From the NCBI RefSeq assembly GCF_902703175.1, contig NZ_CACRYJ010000025.1:124001-188000 (forward strand): 64,000 bases of DNA, given 5' to 3'. Numbering within the stretch: position 1 is the stretch's first letter; every line of letters starts with the position of its first letter. Below, piece after piece: positions 23,259-31,782 of this stretch. Both the position numbers and the translations under genes were made by a program. The stretch comes from Occultella aeris. Its GTDB lineage: Bacteria > Actinomycetota > Actinomycetes > Actinomycetales > Beutenbergiaceae. The notes beneath the pieces were generated by a model, which worked only from the letters and a program-made list of their open reading frames with translations, was not told where the DNA came from and searched no databases.

Positions 23259-23331
23259 TGGAGCTAGGGGGATTCGAACCCCCGACCTTCTCATTGCGAA
23301 CGAGACGCGCTACCAACTGCGCCATAGCCCC
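23259..23331 (-). tRNA. tRNA-Ala(CGC)
   Basis: Read on the minus strand, the 73-nt gene starts GGGGCTATGGCGCAGTTGG. The anticodon stem TCTCG/TGAGA encloses the loop TTCGCAA, giving anticodon CGC (reads GCG, alanine). The T-arm is GGGGGTTCGAATCCCCC, and the acceptor GGGGCTA pairs with TAGCTCC, followed by discriminator A. CCA is not encoded. It appears to be the insertion point of the 12.1-23.3 kb island. Confidence 0.95.
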
Positions 23332-23393
23332 AGAACGACGTTCAGATTACCACCTCGGGCGGGCCCGTTGCGACGCCGCGGACGTGGCCGGGA

Positions 23394-24479
23394 TCACTGT
23401 CCGGACGCGCGGCGGCGAGCCAGGACGGCCTGCAGGTTCATGGCCGGGGCGGTCGGTGCCTCGGCCTGGGTGACCTCGTCCGCGGGAGGCTGGGCAGGAG
23501 TGCTCGGTGCGGCCGAGTCCGTCCCGGTCGCCGCGACGGAGGTCTCCTCGGCGTCCGTCTCGAGAGCCGGTGGTGCCTGCTCGTCCTGGGTCTCGGACTG
23601 AGTCTCGAACGGAGCAACGTCCCGACGGCGGACGGTCGGCTTGAGCGTGTAGGTCGGCACGGGCACGGGGACCGGGGTCCAGCCCTCGCCCTCCGGCAGC
23701 TCCGGTCCGGCCCGGTGGGTGACGGCCGGCTCCTCGGGGAGCAGGGAGGCCGGGTCGACGTCGATGCGCAGGCTGGGTCGGGGGCCCGCGGCGGCTGCCG
23801 GGCGGGCCCGCTCGGTGCGCTCGCCGGGCGCTGACGCGGTCCGAGCGGGCTCGGCGCCGCTGTCACGGCGGACGGCCCGCGCGTGCCGGACCGGCGCCTC
23901 GGAGCGGTCGATGGTGCCGACGGGGGCGAACGGGTCACGGGTGTCCCGGGTCACCTCGGCACGCCAGCGGGCGTCCGCGACGGCGGCCTTGGCCGAGGCG
24001 CGTCGGCCGGCGACCACGACGGCGACCAGGAAGACGGAAGGCACGACGGCGGCGGCGACCGGCAGCGACGCGACGGCGAACAGCGTCCAGGTCACGGCCG
24101 TGACGCCGAGCAGCAGCAGAGTGAGGGCGAGGCGACGGCGGGCGGCAGCAGCTCGGCGGCTCGCCGCCGCTGCGCGGCCGGCCCGGGCGGCGGCGGCACG
24201 GCGCGCGTCGGCGGCCACGAGCCGATCACGGTGTGCCACTGGCGTGTGCATGGGTGCCTCCGGTTGTCCGATCCGCGGGCGATGGACGTATCCGCGGTTA
24301 CTGCGCTCAGCCTTCGGTTCGGGTGGATCTCCCGCCCTCGCCACGACCCGGAGGTCCTCGGAGAAGCGGTCCTCGACCCGGGAGTCGAGCACCACCTGCC
24401 TCGACCGGATCACCGACGGCAGCAGGAAGGCGAAGAACATGATGAGGATCGCCGTCACTGCATACCCGCCGAAACTCAC
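23394..24479 (-). CDS. glpR: Divisome protein SepX/GlpR (membrane receptor of Glp)
   Basis: A 361-residue membrane protein. One helix at residues 4-24 (the conserved GGYAVTAILIMFFAFLLPSVIRSRQ segment with RVEDRFSEDLRV after it), then an Ala/Arg-rich cytoplasmic stretch, two further helices (about 116-160) and a long acidic, proline-rich tail. This arrangement and its place beside RimJ and the gephyrin-like protein Glp match the actinobacterial SepX/GlpR family, which links Glp to the FtsZ/Wag31 division machinery in Corynebacterium and supports division in Streptomyces. The start is GTG 24479. The low-complexity tail means homology rests mainly on the N-terminus and context. Confidence 0.8.
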   Translation of the reverse strand: MSFGGYAVTAILIMFFAFLLPSVIRSRQVVLDSRVEDRFSEDLRVVARAGDPPEPKAERSNRGYVHRPRIGQPEAPMHTPVAHRDRLVAADARRAAAARAGRAAAASRRAAAARRRLALTLLLLGVTAVTWTLFAVASLPVAAAVVPSVFLVAVVVAGRRASAKAAVADARWRAEVTRDTRDPFAPVGTIDRSEAPVRHARAVRRDSGAEPARTASAPGERTERARPAAAAGPRPSLRIDVDPASLLPEEPAVTHRAGPELPEGEGWTPVPVPVPTYTLKPTVRRRDVAPFETQSETQDEQAPPALETDAEETSVAATGTDSAAPSTPAQPPADEVTQAEAPTAPAMNLQAVLARRRASGQ

Positions 24480-24541
24480 ATCCCGACGGTAGAACGCCGG
24501 GGTGTCGGCACAGGCGAGCGGGCTCGGCGTGTCGCGGAAGA

Positions 24542-25105
24542 TCAGCTCTGACGGGCCGTGAGACCGCCGTGCGCCTCGTCGACCGTCAACGCGAACGACC
24601 GATGGTCCGCCCAGGTCCCGTTGATGTGCAGGTACTGCCGCCGGACCCCTTCGTCCCGGAAGCCGAGCTTGGCCACCACGCGCAGGCTCGCGGCGTTCTC
24701 CGGGCGGATGTTGATCTCCACCCGGTGCAGCCCGAGCTCGAAGAAGCAGAAGTCGGTCGCGAGGGCCACGCAGACGGGCACGATCCCGCGGCCGGCCATG
24801 TCCTCGGCGATCCAGTACCCGATGGTGGCGGACTGCAGCGAGCCGCGGGTCACCGAGGAGATCGTCAGCTGCCCGGCCATCTGCCCGCCCACCTCGATCA
24901 CGTAGGCGTATCCCTCACCCCGCCGCGCCGCCCGGTTCTGGCTGCGCACGTACTGGGCGAACGTGGGTCGGAACGCTGCCGCCTCGGGTGAGGTGGCCTC
25001 CCAGGGGCGCAGCCAGGCGGCGTTGCGCACCCGCAGCGCGTCCCAGGCGACACGGTCGCGCAGCCGCAACGGGCGTAGCCGGATGTCCCCCGAGGCGAGG
25101 TCCAT
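24542..25105 (-). CDS. RimJ/RimL-type GNAT acetyltransferase
   Basis: A 187-residue acetyltransferase of the RimJ/RimL branch, which modifies N-termini or ribosomal proteins. Marks are IRLRPLRLRDRVAWDALRVRNAAWLRPWEAT, the core IGYWIAEDMAGRGIVPVCVALA with the acetyl-CoA loop, and LHRVEINIRPENAASLRVVAKLGFRDEG near the end. ATG 25105 overlaps the stop of the glp gene by one base, so the two are translated together. Its position between glp and glpR is conserved in actinobacteria, but a direct role in division is not established. Confidence 0.9.
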   Translation of the reverse strand: MDLASGDIRLRPLRLRDRVAWDALRVRNAAWLRPWEATSPEAAAFRPTFAQYVRSQNRAARRGEGYAYVIEVGGQMAGQLTISSVTRGSLQSATIGYWIAEDMAGRGIVPVCVALATDFCFFELGLHRVEINIRPENAASLRVVAKLGFRDEGVRRQYLHINGTWADHRSFALTVDEAHGGLTARQS

Positions 25106-26319
25106 CAACTCTCCAGGACGAGGCAGTGCAGGTCGGTGCCCGCGTCGACCGTCGTGGTGTCCTCGGCGACCACCGCGAGCGCGTTCGCCCGTGCCATCGC
25201 GGTCAGCAGCAGCCCACCCGGAGGTCCGACCGGCGTGGCCAGGTAGCCCTGGTCCGGCGACCCGACGAGCGCGACCGGGACGAACTGGCGCCGGCCCTGC
25301 GGCGACTCCCACGCCGTCGCCATCTGCGCTGACACGGTCGGCCGGTAGATCTCCACGTGTCCGGCCATCGCCAGCAGCGCCGGACGCACGAACACCTCGT
25401 AGGCGACCTGCGCACTGACCGGGTCCCCGGGCAGGCACAGGATCGGGGTGTCCTCGCCCACCACCCCGACGCCGAACTGCCGCCCGGGGGTGATCGCCAC
25501 GTTGTCGAACCGGACGGTGCCGAGCGGGCTGAGCACCTCCTTGACGGTGTCGTTGGCTCCGTAGCTGAGGCCGCCCGTGGTGATGATCAGGTCGGCGCGC
25601 ACGAGCTGGTCCTCGAGCGTCTCCCGCAACGCGCCCCGCTCGTCGGGGACCGCGGCCACCCGGAACGTGGTGCCGCCGGCATCCTGGACGGCGGTGGCGA
25701 GCGCGTGGCCGTTCGCGTCGAACACCTGCCCGTCGGCGGCCTTACGGCCGGGCTCGACGAGCTCGTCCCCCACGGAGATCAGCACCACCCGCGGGCGTGG
25801 GTGCACCGGCACGCGCGAGCGGCCCAGCGCGGCGAGCAGCGCGATCTGCCTCGCACCGATCCGCACCCCCGAGGCCAGGGCGATCTCGCCGTCGTGCAGG
25901 TCCTCGCCGGTACGCCGGATGTTCTCGCCGACGGCGGAGGTCGCCGTGATCGTCACGGAGGCACTCCCGGAGTCGGTCGCCTCGAGCGGCACCACGCAGT
26001 CGGCCTCGGCCGGGACCGGGGCGCCCGACGCGATCCGGACGCAGGTGTGCGCGACGAGCCGGGTCGGGTCGGTCTGGCCGGCGCGAATCTCCTCCAGCAC
26101 CCGCAGCACGACTGGCCGGTCCGGGCCCGCGCCGTCGATGTCGGCGAACCGGACGGCATACCCGTCCAGCGCCGCCAGGTCGCGGCGGGGCAGGTCCGCG
26201 GCCGCGCTCACGTCGGTCGCGAGGACACACCCGACGGCGTCATGCAGCACCACGTCGAGCGGCGGCAGCGGACGAAGGAGCTCGAGCACGGCGGCCAGAT
26301 GCTCCGAGACCGCTTTCAT
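25105..26319 (-). CDS. glp: Gephyrin-like molybdotransferase Glp (MoeA homologue)
   Basis: A 404-residue MoeA/gephyrin E-domain protein. Motifs in order: the N-terminal LDGYAVRFADIDG of domain I, ASGAPVPAEADCVVPLEATD, GENIRRTGEDLHDGEIAL, the MPT-binding core ISVGDELVEPG and TTGGLSYGANDTVKEVL, and the LCLPGDPVSAQVAYEVFVRP region. It ends in a beta-barrel domain IV. In actinobacteria this paralogue, named Glp, forms a division complex with GlpR; it may or may not retain molybdate insertion. ATG 26319 matches the family start. The gene leads the glp-rimJ-glpR operon and is divergent from the 5-formyl-THF cyclo-ligase gene. Confidence 0.88.
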   Translation of the reverse strand: MKAVSEHLAAVLELLRPLPPLDVVLHDAVGCVLATDVSAAADLPRRDLAALDGYAVRFADIDGAGPDRPVVLRVLEEIRAGQTDPTRLVAHTCVRIASGAPVPAEADCVVPLEATDSGSASVTITATSAVGENIRRTGEDLHDGEIALASGVRIGARQIALLAALGRSRVPVHPRPRVVLISVGDELVEPGRKAADGQVFDANGHALATAVQDAGGTTFRVAAVPDERGALRETLEDQLVRADLIITTGGLSYGANDTVKEVLSPLGTVRFDNVAITPGRQFGVGVVGEDTPILCLPGDPVSAQVAYEVFVRPALLAMAGHVEIYRPTVSAQMATAWESPQGRRQFVPVALVGSPDQGYLATPVGPPGGLLLTAMARANALAVVAEDTTTVDAGTDLHCLVLES

Positions 26320-26446
26320 CGCCGCCGCCCGGGCCGCGCGGTGATCGTTGCGTCGGACATGAGGGAAGGCTAGTAGATGCCGAGATCCCTCTTCGCCATC
26401 AGCGAATCCGTGGCGAAATGTCTCCGGGGCCTGACAAGGTGGAGGC

Positions 26447-27067
26447 ATGTGGTCAGTGGCGAACACCCTCCCCCGTGATGCTCATCTGGAAATGGAGGAC
26501 GCCAAGCAGATCATGCGTGATTCCGTGCGTGCGCACCGCACGGAACGGTCCGACCGGGAGCGCCGCGAGGCCGCCGAGTCGATCGCCGTGCACGCCACCG
26601 AACTGCTCGTCGGAGTGCAGTGCGTCGCCACCTACGCGGCCCGCCGGAGCGAGCCGGACACGGCCCCGCTGATGGACGTGCTCGACCGGGCCGGAATCTC
26701 GATCCTGCTGCCGATGCTCGGGCCCGGACTGAGCCGGGACTGGGCCCGGTACCGTCCCGGGGACCCACTCGAGGTCCGGGCGCCCGGACGCCCGCCGGAC
26801 CCCGAGGGACCGGGCCTGGGCGCCGAGGCACTGGCGGAGGCGGACCTGATCCTCACCCCTGCGCTGAGTGTGGACGCGGCCGGGAACCGGCTCGGGCAGG
26901 GCGGTGGCTGGTACGACCGCGCGCTCGCGCACGCCCGCCCGGATGCCCGTGTCATCGCGATCCTGTTCGACGACGAGGTCTCCACCGAACCGCTGCCGGT
27001 CGCCGCTCACGATCGCCGGGTGGACGGCGTGCTGACCCCGAAGGGGCTGATCCTCGCCGCCGAGTGA
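26447..27067 (+). CDS. 5-formyltetrahydrofolate cyclo-ligase
   Basis: A 206-residue enzyme that converts 5-formyl-THF to 5,10-methenyl-THF with ATP, salvaging the stored folate form. Family motifs are the N-terminal KQIMRDSVRAHR, LLPMLGPGLSRDWARY, ADLILTPALSVDAAGNRLGQGGGWYDRAL (the substrate/ATP region) and VIAILFDDEVSTEPLPVAAHDRRVDGVLTPKGL. ATG 26447 has a purine-rich AGGTGGAGG very close upstream; ATG 26492 is an alternative. In relatives galU normally lies between this gene and glp; here the two are divergent with 127 bases between them and galU is absent. Confidence 0.9.
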   Translation: MWSVANTLPRDAHLEMEDAKQIMRDSVRAHRTERSDRERREAAESIAVHATELLVGVQCVATYAARRSEPDTAPLMDVLDRAGISILLPMLGPGLSRDWARYRPGDPLEVRAPGRPPDPEGPGLGAEALAEADLILTPALSVDAAGNRLGQGGGWYDRALAHARPDARVIAILFDDEVSTEPLPVAAHDRRVDGVLTPKGLILAAE

Positions 27068-27109
27068 GCGGGTTCGGGCCGGCTCCGGACCGCTCCGGTT
27101 CTGCTCAGC

Positions 27110-29791
27110 TCAGCCCGGTGGCGTGAGCGTGAGGGTCCGGTCGTGGCTGGCCTCGACGGCGGCCCGGGTGAACGCCCACGGGTACGGCTCCCCGGAGACC
27201 CATCGCTCGAACTGGTCGTCGTAGTTGCCCGAGGTCGGATGCCCGGAATTGCCCAGGAAGTTCTGCCACGTCGAGGCGTCCCGGTCGGAAAGGTCGATGA
27301 CCATCCGCATGGACGGCCCGGCGGTCACGGACAGGTCCGCGTAGCCACCGACCCAGGCGCTCGCGTCCCAGCTGGTCGCGTTCACCGATGAGCTGCCCCC
27401 GCCGACCTCGCGCGGATCCGGGTTGAAGTAGTCCGAGACGATGCCGGGCACCCCACCACCGCCGCCGAGCAGCGCGTGCGTGGGCGCGATCTGGTGGGAG
27501 CGACCCCAGCGCCAGTCGTCGGGATCCTTGCCCTGCGAGACGGTCAGTTGGGCGCGGGCGTCGACCAGGGCGAGCCCCAGTATCTCGTCCCGCTGCTCCA
27601 CCACGGTCAGGGTGGCCCGGTCATCCCACCATGGACTGGCCTGGTCCTCGAGCAGGTTGCGCACCACGTCGAGAGAGCGGCTGTCCCCACTGGGTCGCTG
27701 GGCCTCGGGCACCTGGTCCCAGAACGTCAGCCGGAGCAGGTTCGTCCAGACCGCGGCGAAGTAGGCCGCCGCGGGCGAGTCCGGGTCGTTGACGTAGTCC
27801 CAGTCGTCGAAGAGGTCGAGCGCCTCGGCCACGAAGTCGTCCTGGACCCGCATCTGTTGCAGCACGGGGACGAGCATCTGCGCGTACGGGTTGGTCTCGT
27901 CGAGCTGGATCCGGGTCATGTCCGCCGTGGTGAACGGCTCGCCGGCATCGATCTGTGCAGTGATCAGGTCCCGGATCCGCTGGGCCCGGTACCCCCGGTC
28001 CACGTCGGTGGCGAGGTCCGGGGCGTTCCCGGGCGAGGTCACGGCCTGGTTCGCCGTGACGATGAAGCCGTCCGCGGGGTCGGTGACGGATGGCATCTGC
28101 TCGGGCGGCACCAGGCCCTGCCAGTCGTAGGCCGGATCCCAGCCCAGCCGCGGCCACCGCCCGTCCGAGGGCACCACCGCGCCGGCGACGTCCGCTCGGA
28201 TCGGCACGGCACCGGCCGCCTGGTAGCCGATCACGCCGTCAGTGGTCGCGAACACGAAGCTCTGCGACGGCGAATCGAAGATCGCCGCCGCCTCAGCAAC
28301 GTCGTCCGCGTCGGCGGCGCGGTTCATGGCGAACAGTGCGTCCGCCGTCCGACCCGGGGTCAGCGCAGTCCAGCTCAGGGAGATCGCGTACCCGGACAGG
28401 CCGGTCGGCGGGGAGCCGTCGGGCAGCGGCAGGTCCCCGGCCGCCCGGGTGCTGTCGATCGCGTCCGAGACGATCGGTCCGTGCGGGGTGGAGCGGACCG
28501 CGATCGTCACGTCGTCACCCCCGTTGACCTCGATCACCTCGGTGCGCTCGAGCAGCGGGAGCCGGTCGCCGGCCCGCAGGTAGGTGCCGTCGGCGTAGAC
28601 CCGCTCCAGGAAGAAGTCGCTCGCGTCCGAGGTCAGGTTCGTCAGACCCCAGGCGAGGTCCGGGTTCTGACCGATGACGATCCCGGGTAGCCCGGAGAAG
28701 CTGTACCCGGCGACGTCGAACGGGCAGTCCTCGGAGAGCTCGTTGCAGTGCAGGCCGACCTGGTACCAGATCCCCGGGGCACCGAGACCGAGGTGGGGGT
28801 CGTTAGCAAGCAGCGGCTGCCCGGACTCCGTGTGCTCGCCCGAGATGACCCACGAGTTCGAGCCAAGGCCATCGCCCGCGCCCACCAGGGCCGGGATCGC
28901 GTCCAGGGCGGTCTGCGCGGCGGCGGCGACGTCGCCGACGGCGCTGCTTGCGTTCGCGTACGGATCCTGCGTGATGCCGGCACCGGCGTCCGCCTCACCC
29001 TCGCCACCACCGGTCAGGTCCATGCCCTGGGCCTGCGCCTCCTCAGCGGCGGCGGCCTCCTGCTGCGTGACGACCTCGGCGGCCGTAGGCAGGATCGGCA
29101 GGTTCCGCGAGCTGTCGTAGGCGGGGAACAGGGCCCCGACCATGTCGAGGTCACCGACCTGGCCGTAGATGGCCGACCGGGCGAGCTCGTGGCCGTAGTT
29201 CGAACGCAGGTCCCAGGCCATCGCCTTGAGCCACGCGAGCGAGTCGATCGGGTCCCATGGCTCGATGGTGTCGACCTCGACGGACATCCCGAGCACCGTG
29301 TACTCGAGTCCGAGTTGACTGGGCTGGCGACCGTCCAGGTAGGCGTTCACGCCGTCTGCGTAGGCGCTGAGGTAGGAGCGGGTCGCCGGGTCCAGCAGAT
29401 CCCACTCCTGCTCGGCGACCTGGCGCCAGCCGAGGGTACGCGTCGCGATGTCCGCTTCGAGGGCCGCGTCGTTGGCGCCCACGAGTTCGGACAGCCGACC
29501 CGCGGTCACGTGGCGGCGGTAGTCCATCTCGAAGAACCGGTCCTGCGCGTGCACGTAACCCTGGGCCATGAACAGGTCCTCGGCGTTGTCGGCGTAGATC
29601 TGCGGGATGCCCAGTTCGTCGCGCATCACCTCGACCTCGCCGGTCAGTCCGTCGAGCTGCTGGGTGCCGCCGTGACCGGGCAGCGGACGGCGCACGAAGA
29701 TCACCGTGGTGATCACCCCGGCGACGAGAACGACGACGAGGAAGACGGCCACGGCCAGAGCGATGCGTCGAGCAACGGAGATCCCAGCCAC
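27110..29791 (-). CDS. Penicillin acylase-family hydrolase
   Basis: An 893-residue Ntn-hydrolase precursor. Residues ~7-33 are a hydrophobic signal or anchor segment. The alpha-subunit region begins VEVMRDELGIPQIYADNAEDLFMAQGYVHAQDRFFEMD. The catalytic serine is expected in GDGLGSNSWVISGEH near residue 320, where self-cleavage would free the N-terminal Ser of the beta chain; LANDPHLGLGAPGIWYQ follows. A Gln/Ala/Gly-rich low-complexity stretch (about 235-290) lies just before the cleavage site, as spacer peptides do. It hydrolyses an amide such as an acyl-homoserine lactone, beta-lactam or peptide; the substrate is unknown. The GTG start is uncertain (a TTG at 29830 is possible). Confidence 0.87.
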   Translation of the reverse strand: MAGISVARRIALAVAVFLVVVLVAGVITTVIFVRRPLPGHGGTQQLDGLTGEVEVMRDELGIPQIYADNAEDLFMAQGYVHAQDRFFEMDYRRHVTAGRLSELVGANDAALEADIATRTLGWRQVAEQEWDLLDPATRSYLSAYADGVNAYLDGRQPSQLGLEYTVLGMSVEVDTIEPWDPIDSLAWLKAMAWDLRSNYGHELARSAIYGQVGDLDMVGALFPAYDSSRNLPILPTAAEVVTQQEAAAAEEAQAQGMDLTGGGEGEADAGAGITQDPYANASSAVGDVAAAAQTALDAIPALVGAGDGLGSNSWVISGEHTESGQPLLANDPHLGLGAPGIWYQVGLHCNELSEDCPFDVAGYSFSGLPGIVIGQNPDLAWGLTNLTSDASDFFLERVYADGTYLRAGDRLPLLERTEVIEVNGGDDVTIAVRSTPHGPIVSDAIDSTRAAGDLPLPDGSPPTGLSGYAISLSWTALTPGRTADALFAMNRAADADDVAEAAAIFDSPSQSFVFATTDGVIGYQAAGAVPIRADVAGAVVPSDGRWPRLGWDPAYDWQGLVPPEQMPSVTDPADGFIVTANQAVTSPGNAPDLATDVDRGYRAQRIRDLITAQIDAGEPFTTADMTRIQLDETNPYAQMLVPVLQQMRVQDDFVAEALDLFDDWDYVNDPDSPAAAYFAAVWTNLLRLTFWDQVPEAQRPSGDSRSLDVVRNLLEDQASPWWDDRATLTVVEQRDEILGLALVDARAQLTVSQGKDPDDWRWGRSHQIAPTHALLGGGGGVPGIVSDYFNPDPREVGGGSSSVNATSWDASAWVGGYADLSVTAGPSMRMVIDLSDRDASTWQNFLGNSGHPTSGNYDDQFERWVSGEPYPWAFTRAAVEASHDRTLTLTPPG

Positions 29792-29910
29792 GCTCCGAGA
29801 GTAACGGCCGCCCGACGGCGCGCGAGGCAACGCATCGCGGGCGCGTAGAATGAGTGATCGGGTCGGCGACGCGCCGGCCCGATCGCCTGTTGGTTATCCC
29901 GGAGGACCCT

Positions 29911-30303
29911 GTGCCGACCTACGCCTACGCCTGCCAGAACTGCGGCCACGCGTTCGACATCTACCAGTCCTTCAGCGACGACGCGCTCACCGAGTGCCCG
30001 AACTGCCACGAATCTCGGCTGCGCAAGGTGTTCTCGCCGGTCGGTGTGGTCTTCAAGGGATCCGGCTTCTACCGCACGGACTCGCGCGGCGCCTCGACGT
30101 CCTCGGAAGGCGCGGGCAAGAGCGACGCCGGTTCGTCGTCGAAGAGCAAGCCGTCGGAGTCCTCGAGCGGCTCCTCGTCGGGTGGCTCGTCCTCGGGCGA
30201 CTCCTCGAGCGCCAGTTCCTCGAAGAAGTCGTCCTCGGGCGATTCCTCCTCGGGCGGTTCCTCCAGCAGCGGCAGCAAGGCCGCGGCTCCCGCCGCGAAC
30301 TGA
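29911..30303 (+). CDS. FmdB-family zinc-ribbon protein with serine-rich tail
   Basis: A 130-residue protein. The first ~55 residues are the FmdB regulatory zinc ribbon: YAYACQNCGHAFDIYQSFSDDALTECPNCHESRLRKVF, with two CxxC pairs binding one zinc. The rest is a low-complexity Ser/Gly/Lys tail (repeated SSSG, SSSKK, SSGDSSSGG), longer than usual. GTG 29911 has GGAGGA upstream. FmdB proteins are annotated as regulators but their role is unclear. The gene begins the FmdB-SAF pair that ends at a terminator before mscL. Confidence 0.87.
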   Translation: MPTYAYACQNCGHAFDIYQSFSDDALTECPNCHESRLRKVFSPVGVVFKGSGFYRTDSRGASTSSEGAGKSDAGSSSKSKPSESSSGSSSGGSSSGDSSSASSSKKSSSGDSSSGGSSSSGSKAAAPAAN

Positions 30304-30464
30304 CGCTCGCACCGATCTGAGTCCCGCACGCTCCTGGCTCGTCAACCCGGGCGTGGCCGAACGTTGTTCCCCGCATGCACAGGAGCCGGCGGTACGTCGG
30401 CGTGTCCACAGGCTCGAACCCGGGCCGGCCACCGGCAAGCGTGACCTGATTACCGTCGGCCCTG

Positions 30465-31154
30465 ATGAGAGCCGACCGGGGACCCCGTACCAGGACGCAT
30501 CGAACGCGCGCGCCCGCCGTCCGCTGGCGCGCCGTCCTGTGGCGTTACCGATTCGTCCTCGCCGCGGCCTGTCTGGGGTGGGCAGCAGTGCTGGTTCTCG
30601 CAGACCTACGGCCCCCGGCGCCACCGACCACGGACGTCCTCGTCGTGACCGGCACCCTCCCGGCGGGGTCGGTCCTGACCGCTGCGGACATGGAGGTGCG
30701 GCAGGTCCGGGACCCACCGCCGGAGACGGTGCCGCTGGCGGAGGCGGTGGGTGCGCCGCTCGCGATCGGGGTGAGCCCCGGGATGCCGGTGGTTCCTACC
30801 CTGCTCGTCGGGCCCGGTCTGGCGGCTGCGGCGCCGGCTGACACGGTCGTGGTCCCGATCCGGCTCGCGGATCCCGCGCTCGCCCAGCTGGTGCGGGTGG
30901 GTGACCTGCTGGACCTGTACCTGGCCCCGGTGGACTCCGGCGGCCAGGTCCTGGAGTCCGAGCTGATCACGTCCGGGGCTCTGGTCCTGAGCCGCGTGGA
31001 CGCCCAGGAAGCGGATGCGTCGCTCTTCGGCGGGACGGCCCCGGCGGGCGCCACGGGTGTGGTGATCGCCGCCGTCGCTGCCCAGGACGCCGCCCGCGTG
31101 AGCGGTGCGAGCGCGGTGGCCCCGTTCCGCGCCGTCCTCGTCGACCGTGACTGA
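30465..31154 (+). CDS. SAF-domain protein (CpaB/RcpC-like), membrane-anchored
   Basis: A 229-residue protein with a basic N-terminus, one membrane helix (about 29-46) and an SAF domain (about 58-118: VLVVTGTLPAGSVLTAADMEVRQVRDPPPE, GVSPGMPVVPTLL), followed by a beta-rich C-terminal region (VVVPIRLADPALAQLVRVGDLLDLYL). SAF/CpaB proteins bind glycans or assist Flp pilus assembly, but no pilus genes are near, so the function here is open. ATG 30465 lacks a good ribosome binding site and may be leaderless. Its FmdB-SAF-MscL order is common in Micrococcales. Confidence 0.8.
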   Translation: MRADRGPRTRTHRTRAPAVRWRAVLWRYRFVLAAACLGWAAVLVLADLRPPAPPTTDVLVVTGTLPAGSVLTAADMEVRQVRDPPPETVPLAEAVGAPLAIGVSPGMPVVPTLLVGPGLAAAAPADTVVVPIRLADPALAQLVRVGDLLDLYLAPVDSGGQVLESELITSGALVLSRVDAQEADASLFGGTAPAGATGVVIAAVAAQDAARVSGASAVAPFRAVLVDRD

Positions 31155-31186
31155 TCCGGCCGTGACTGGGGCGGGACCGGCAGCAC

Positions 31187-31221
31187 GTGAGAGGTGGGCG
31201 CTGGCGGCTCCCACCCCTCAC
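31187..31221. terminator. Bidirectional terminator between the SAF gene and mscL
   Basis: GTGAGAGGTGGG pairs with CCCACCCCTCAC with one A-C mismatch around an 11-base loop. It lies between two convergent genes and can serve both. Confidence 0.75.
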
Positions 31222-31246
31222 GACCGGAGATCCCGGCCAGTTCCGA

Positions 31247-31621
31247 TCAGGCCTGGTTGCCCGAGCGTAGGGAGTCGCGGATCTCGCGTAGCAACGCGAT
31301 CTCCTCCGCGGTCTCGGCAGCCGCTTCCTCGGCCGGGGTGACCATCCGGGCCTTGACCGCCTCGTACGGCTTGACGATCCCGAAGTAGACCACGAACGCC
31401 AGGATGAGGAAGGCGACGACGGCCGTCAGGAACGGACCGACGGTCGTGAACCCGCCCGGTGCCCACTCGTCGAAGTTCGGCGCTCCGCCGGCCTTCGCGA
31501 TGATCTCGAGGATGATGTTCGTGAAGGCGGTGACGACCGCGGCGAACGACGTGGCCATGATGAATGCCACGGCAAGTTCGACCAGGTTGCCCCGCATGAT
31601 GAAGTCCTTGAAACCGCCCAA
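31247..31621 (-). CDS. mscL: Large-conductance mechanosensitive channel MscL
   Basis: A 124-residue channel protein that opens at high membrane tension to release solutes under hypo-osmotic shock; it works as a pentamer. It has the MscL N-terminal amphipathic start FKDFIMRGNLVELAVAFIMATSFAAVVTAF with pore helix TM1, a short periplasmic loop, TM2 (GPFLTAVVAFLILAFVVYFGIVKPYE) and a charged C-terminal bundle rich in Glu/Ala. The start is TTG 31621, supported by GAGAGGGG seven bases upstream. The gene is monocistronic and converges on the SAF gene. Confidence 0.95.
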   Translation of the reverse strand: MGGFKDFIMRGNLVELAVAFIMATSFAAVVTAFTNIILEIIAKAGGAPNFDEWAPGGFTTVGPFLTAVVAFLILAFVVYFGIVKPYEAVKARMVTPAEEAAAETAEEIALLREIRDSLRSGNQA

Positions 31622-31782
31622 GGCTGGTCCCCTCTCTCTGATGGCTGCTCACCCGGATGCGGAGTGATTGCGCGCAATCGTGATGAAATCTGTGTGCGGG
31701 GACCAAGGTAGTCACTCCTGATGCCCCGCACCTTGACCGCTCCATAAACGACGGGTCCGGGCGTGTCGGAGGGATCAGGGCG

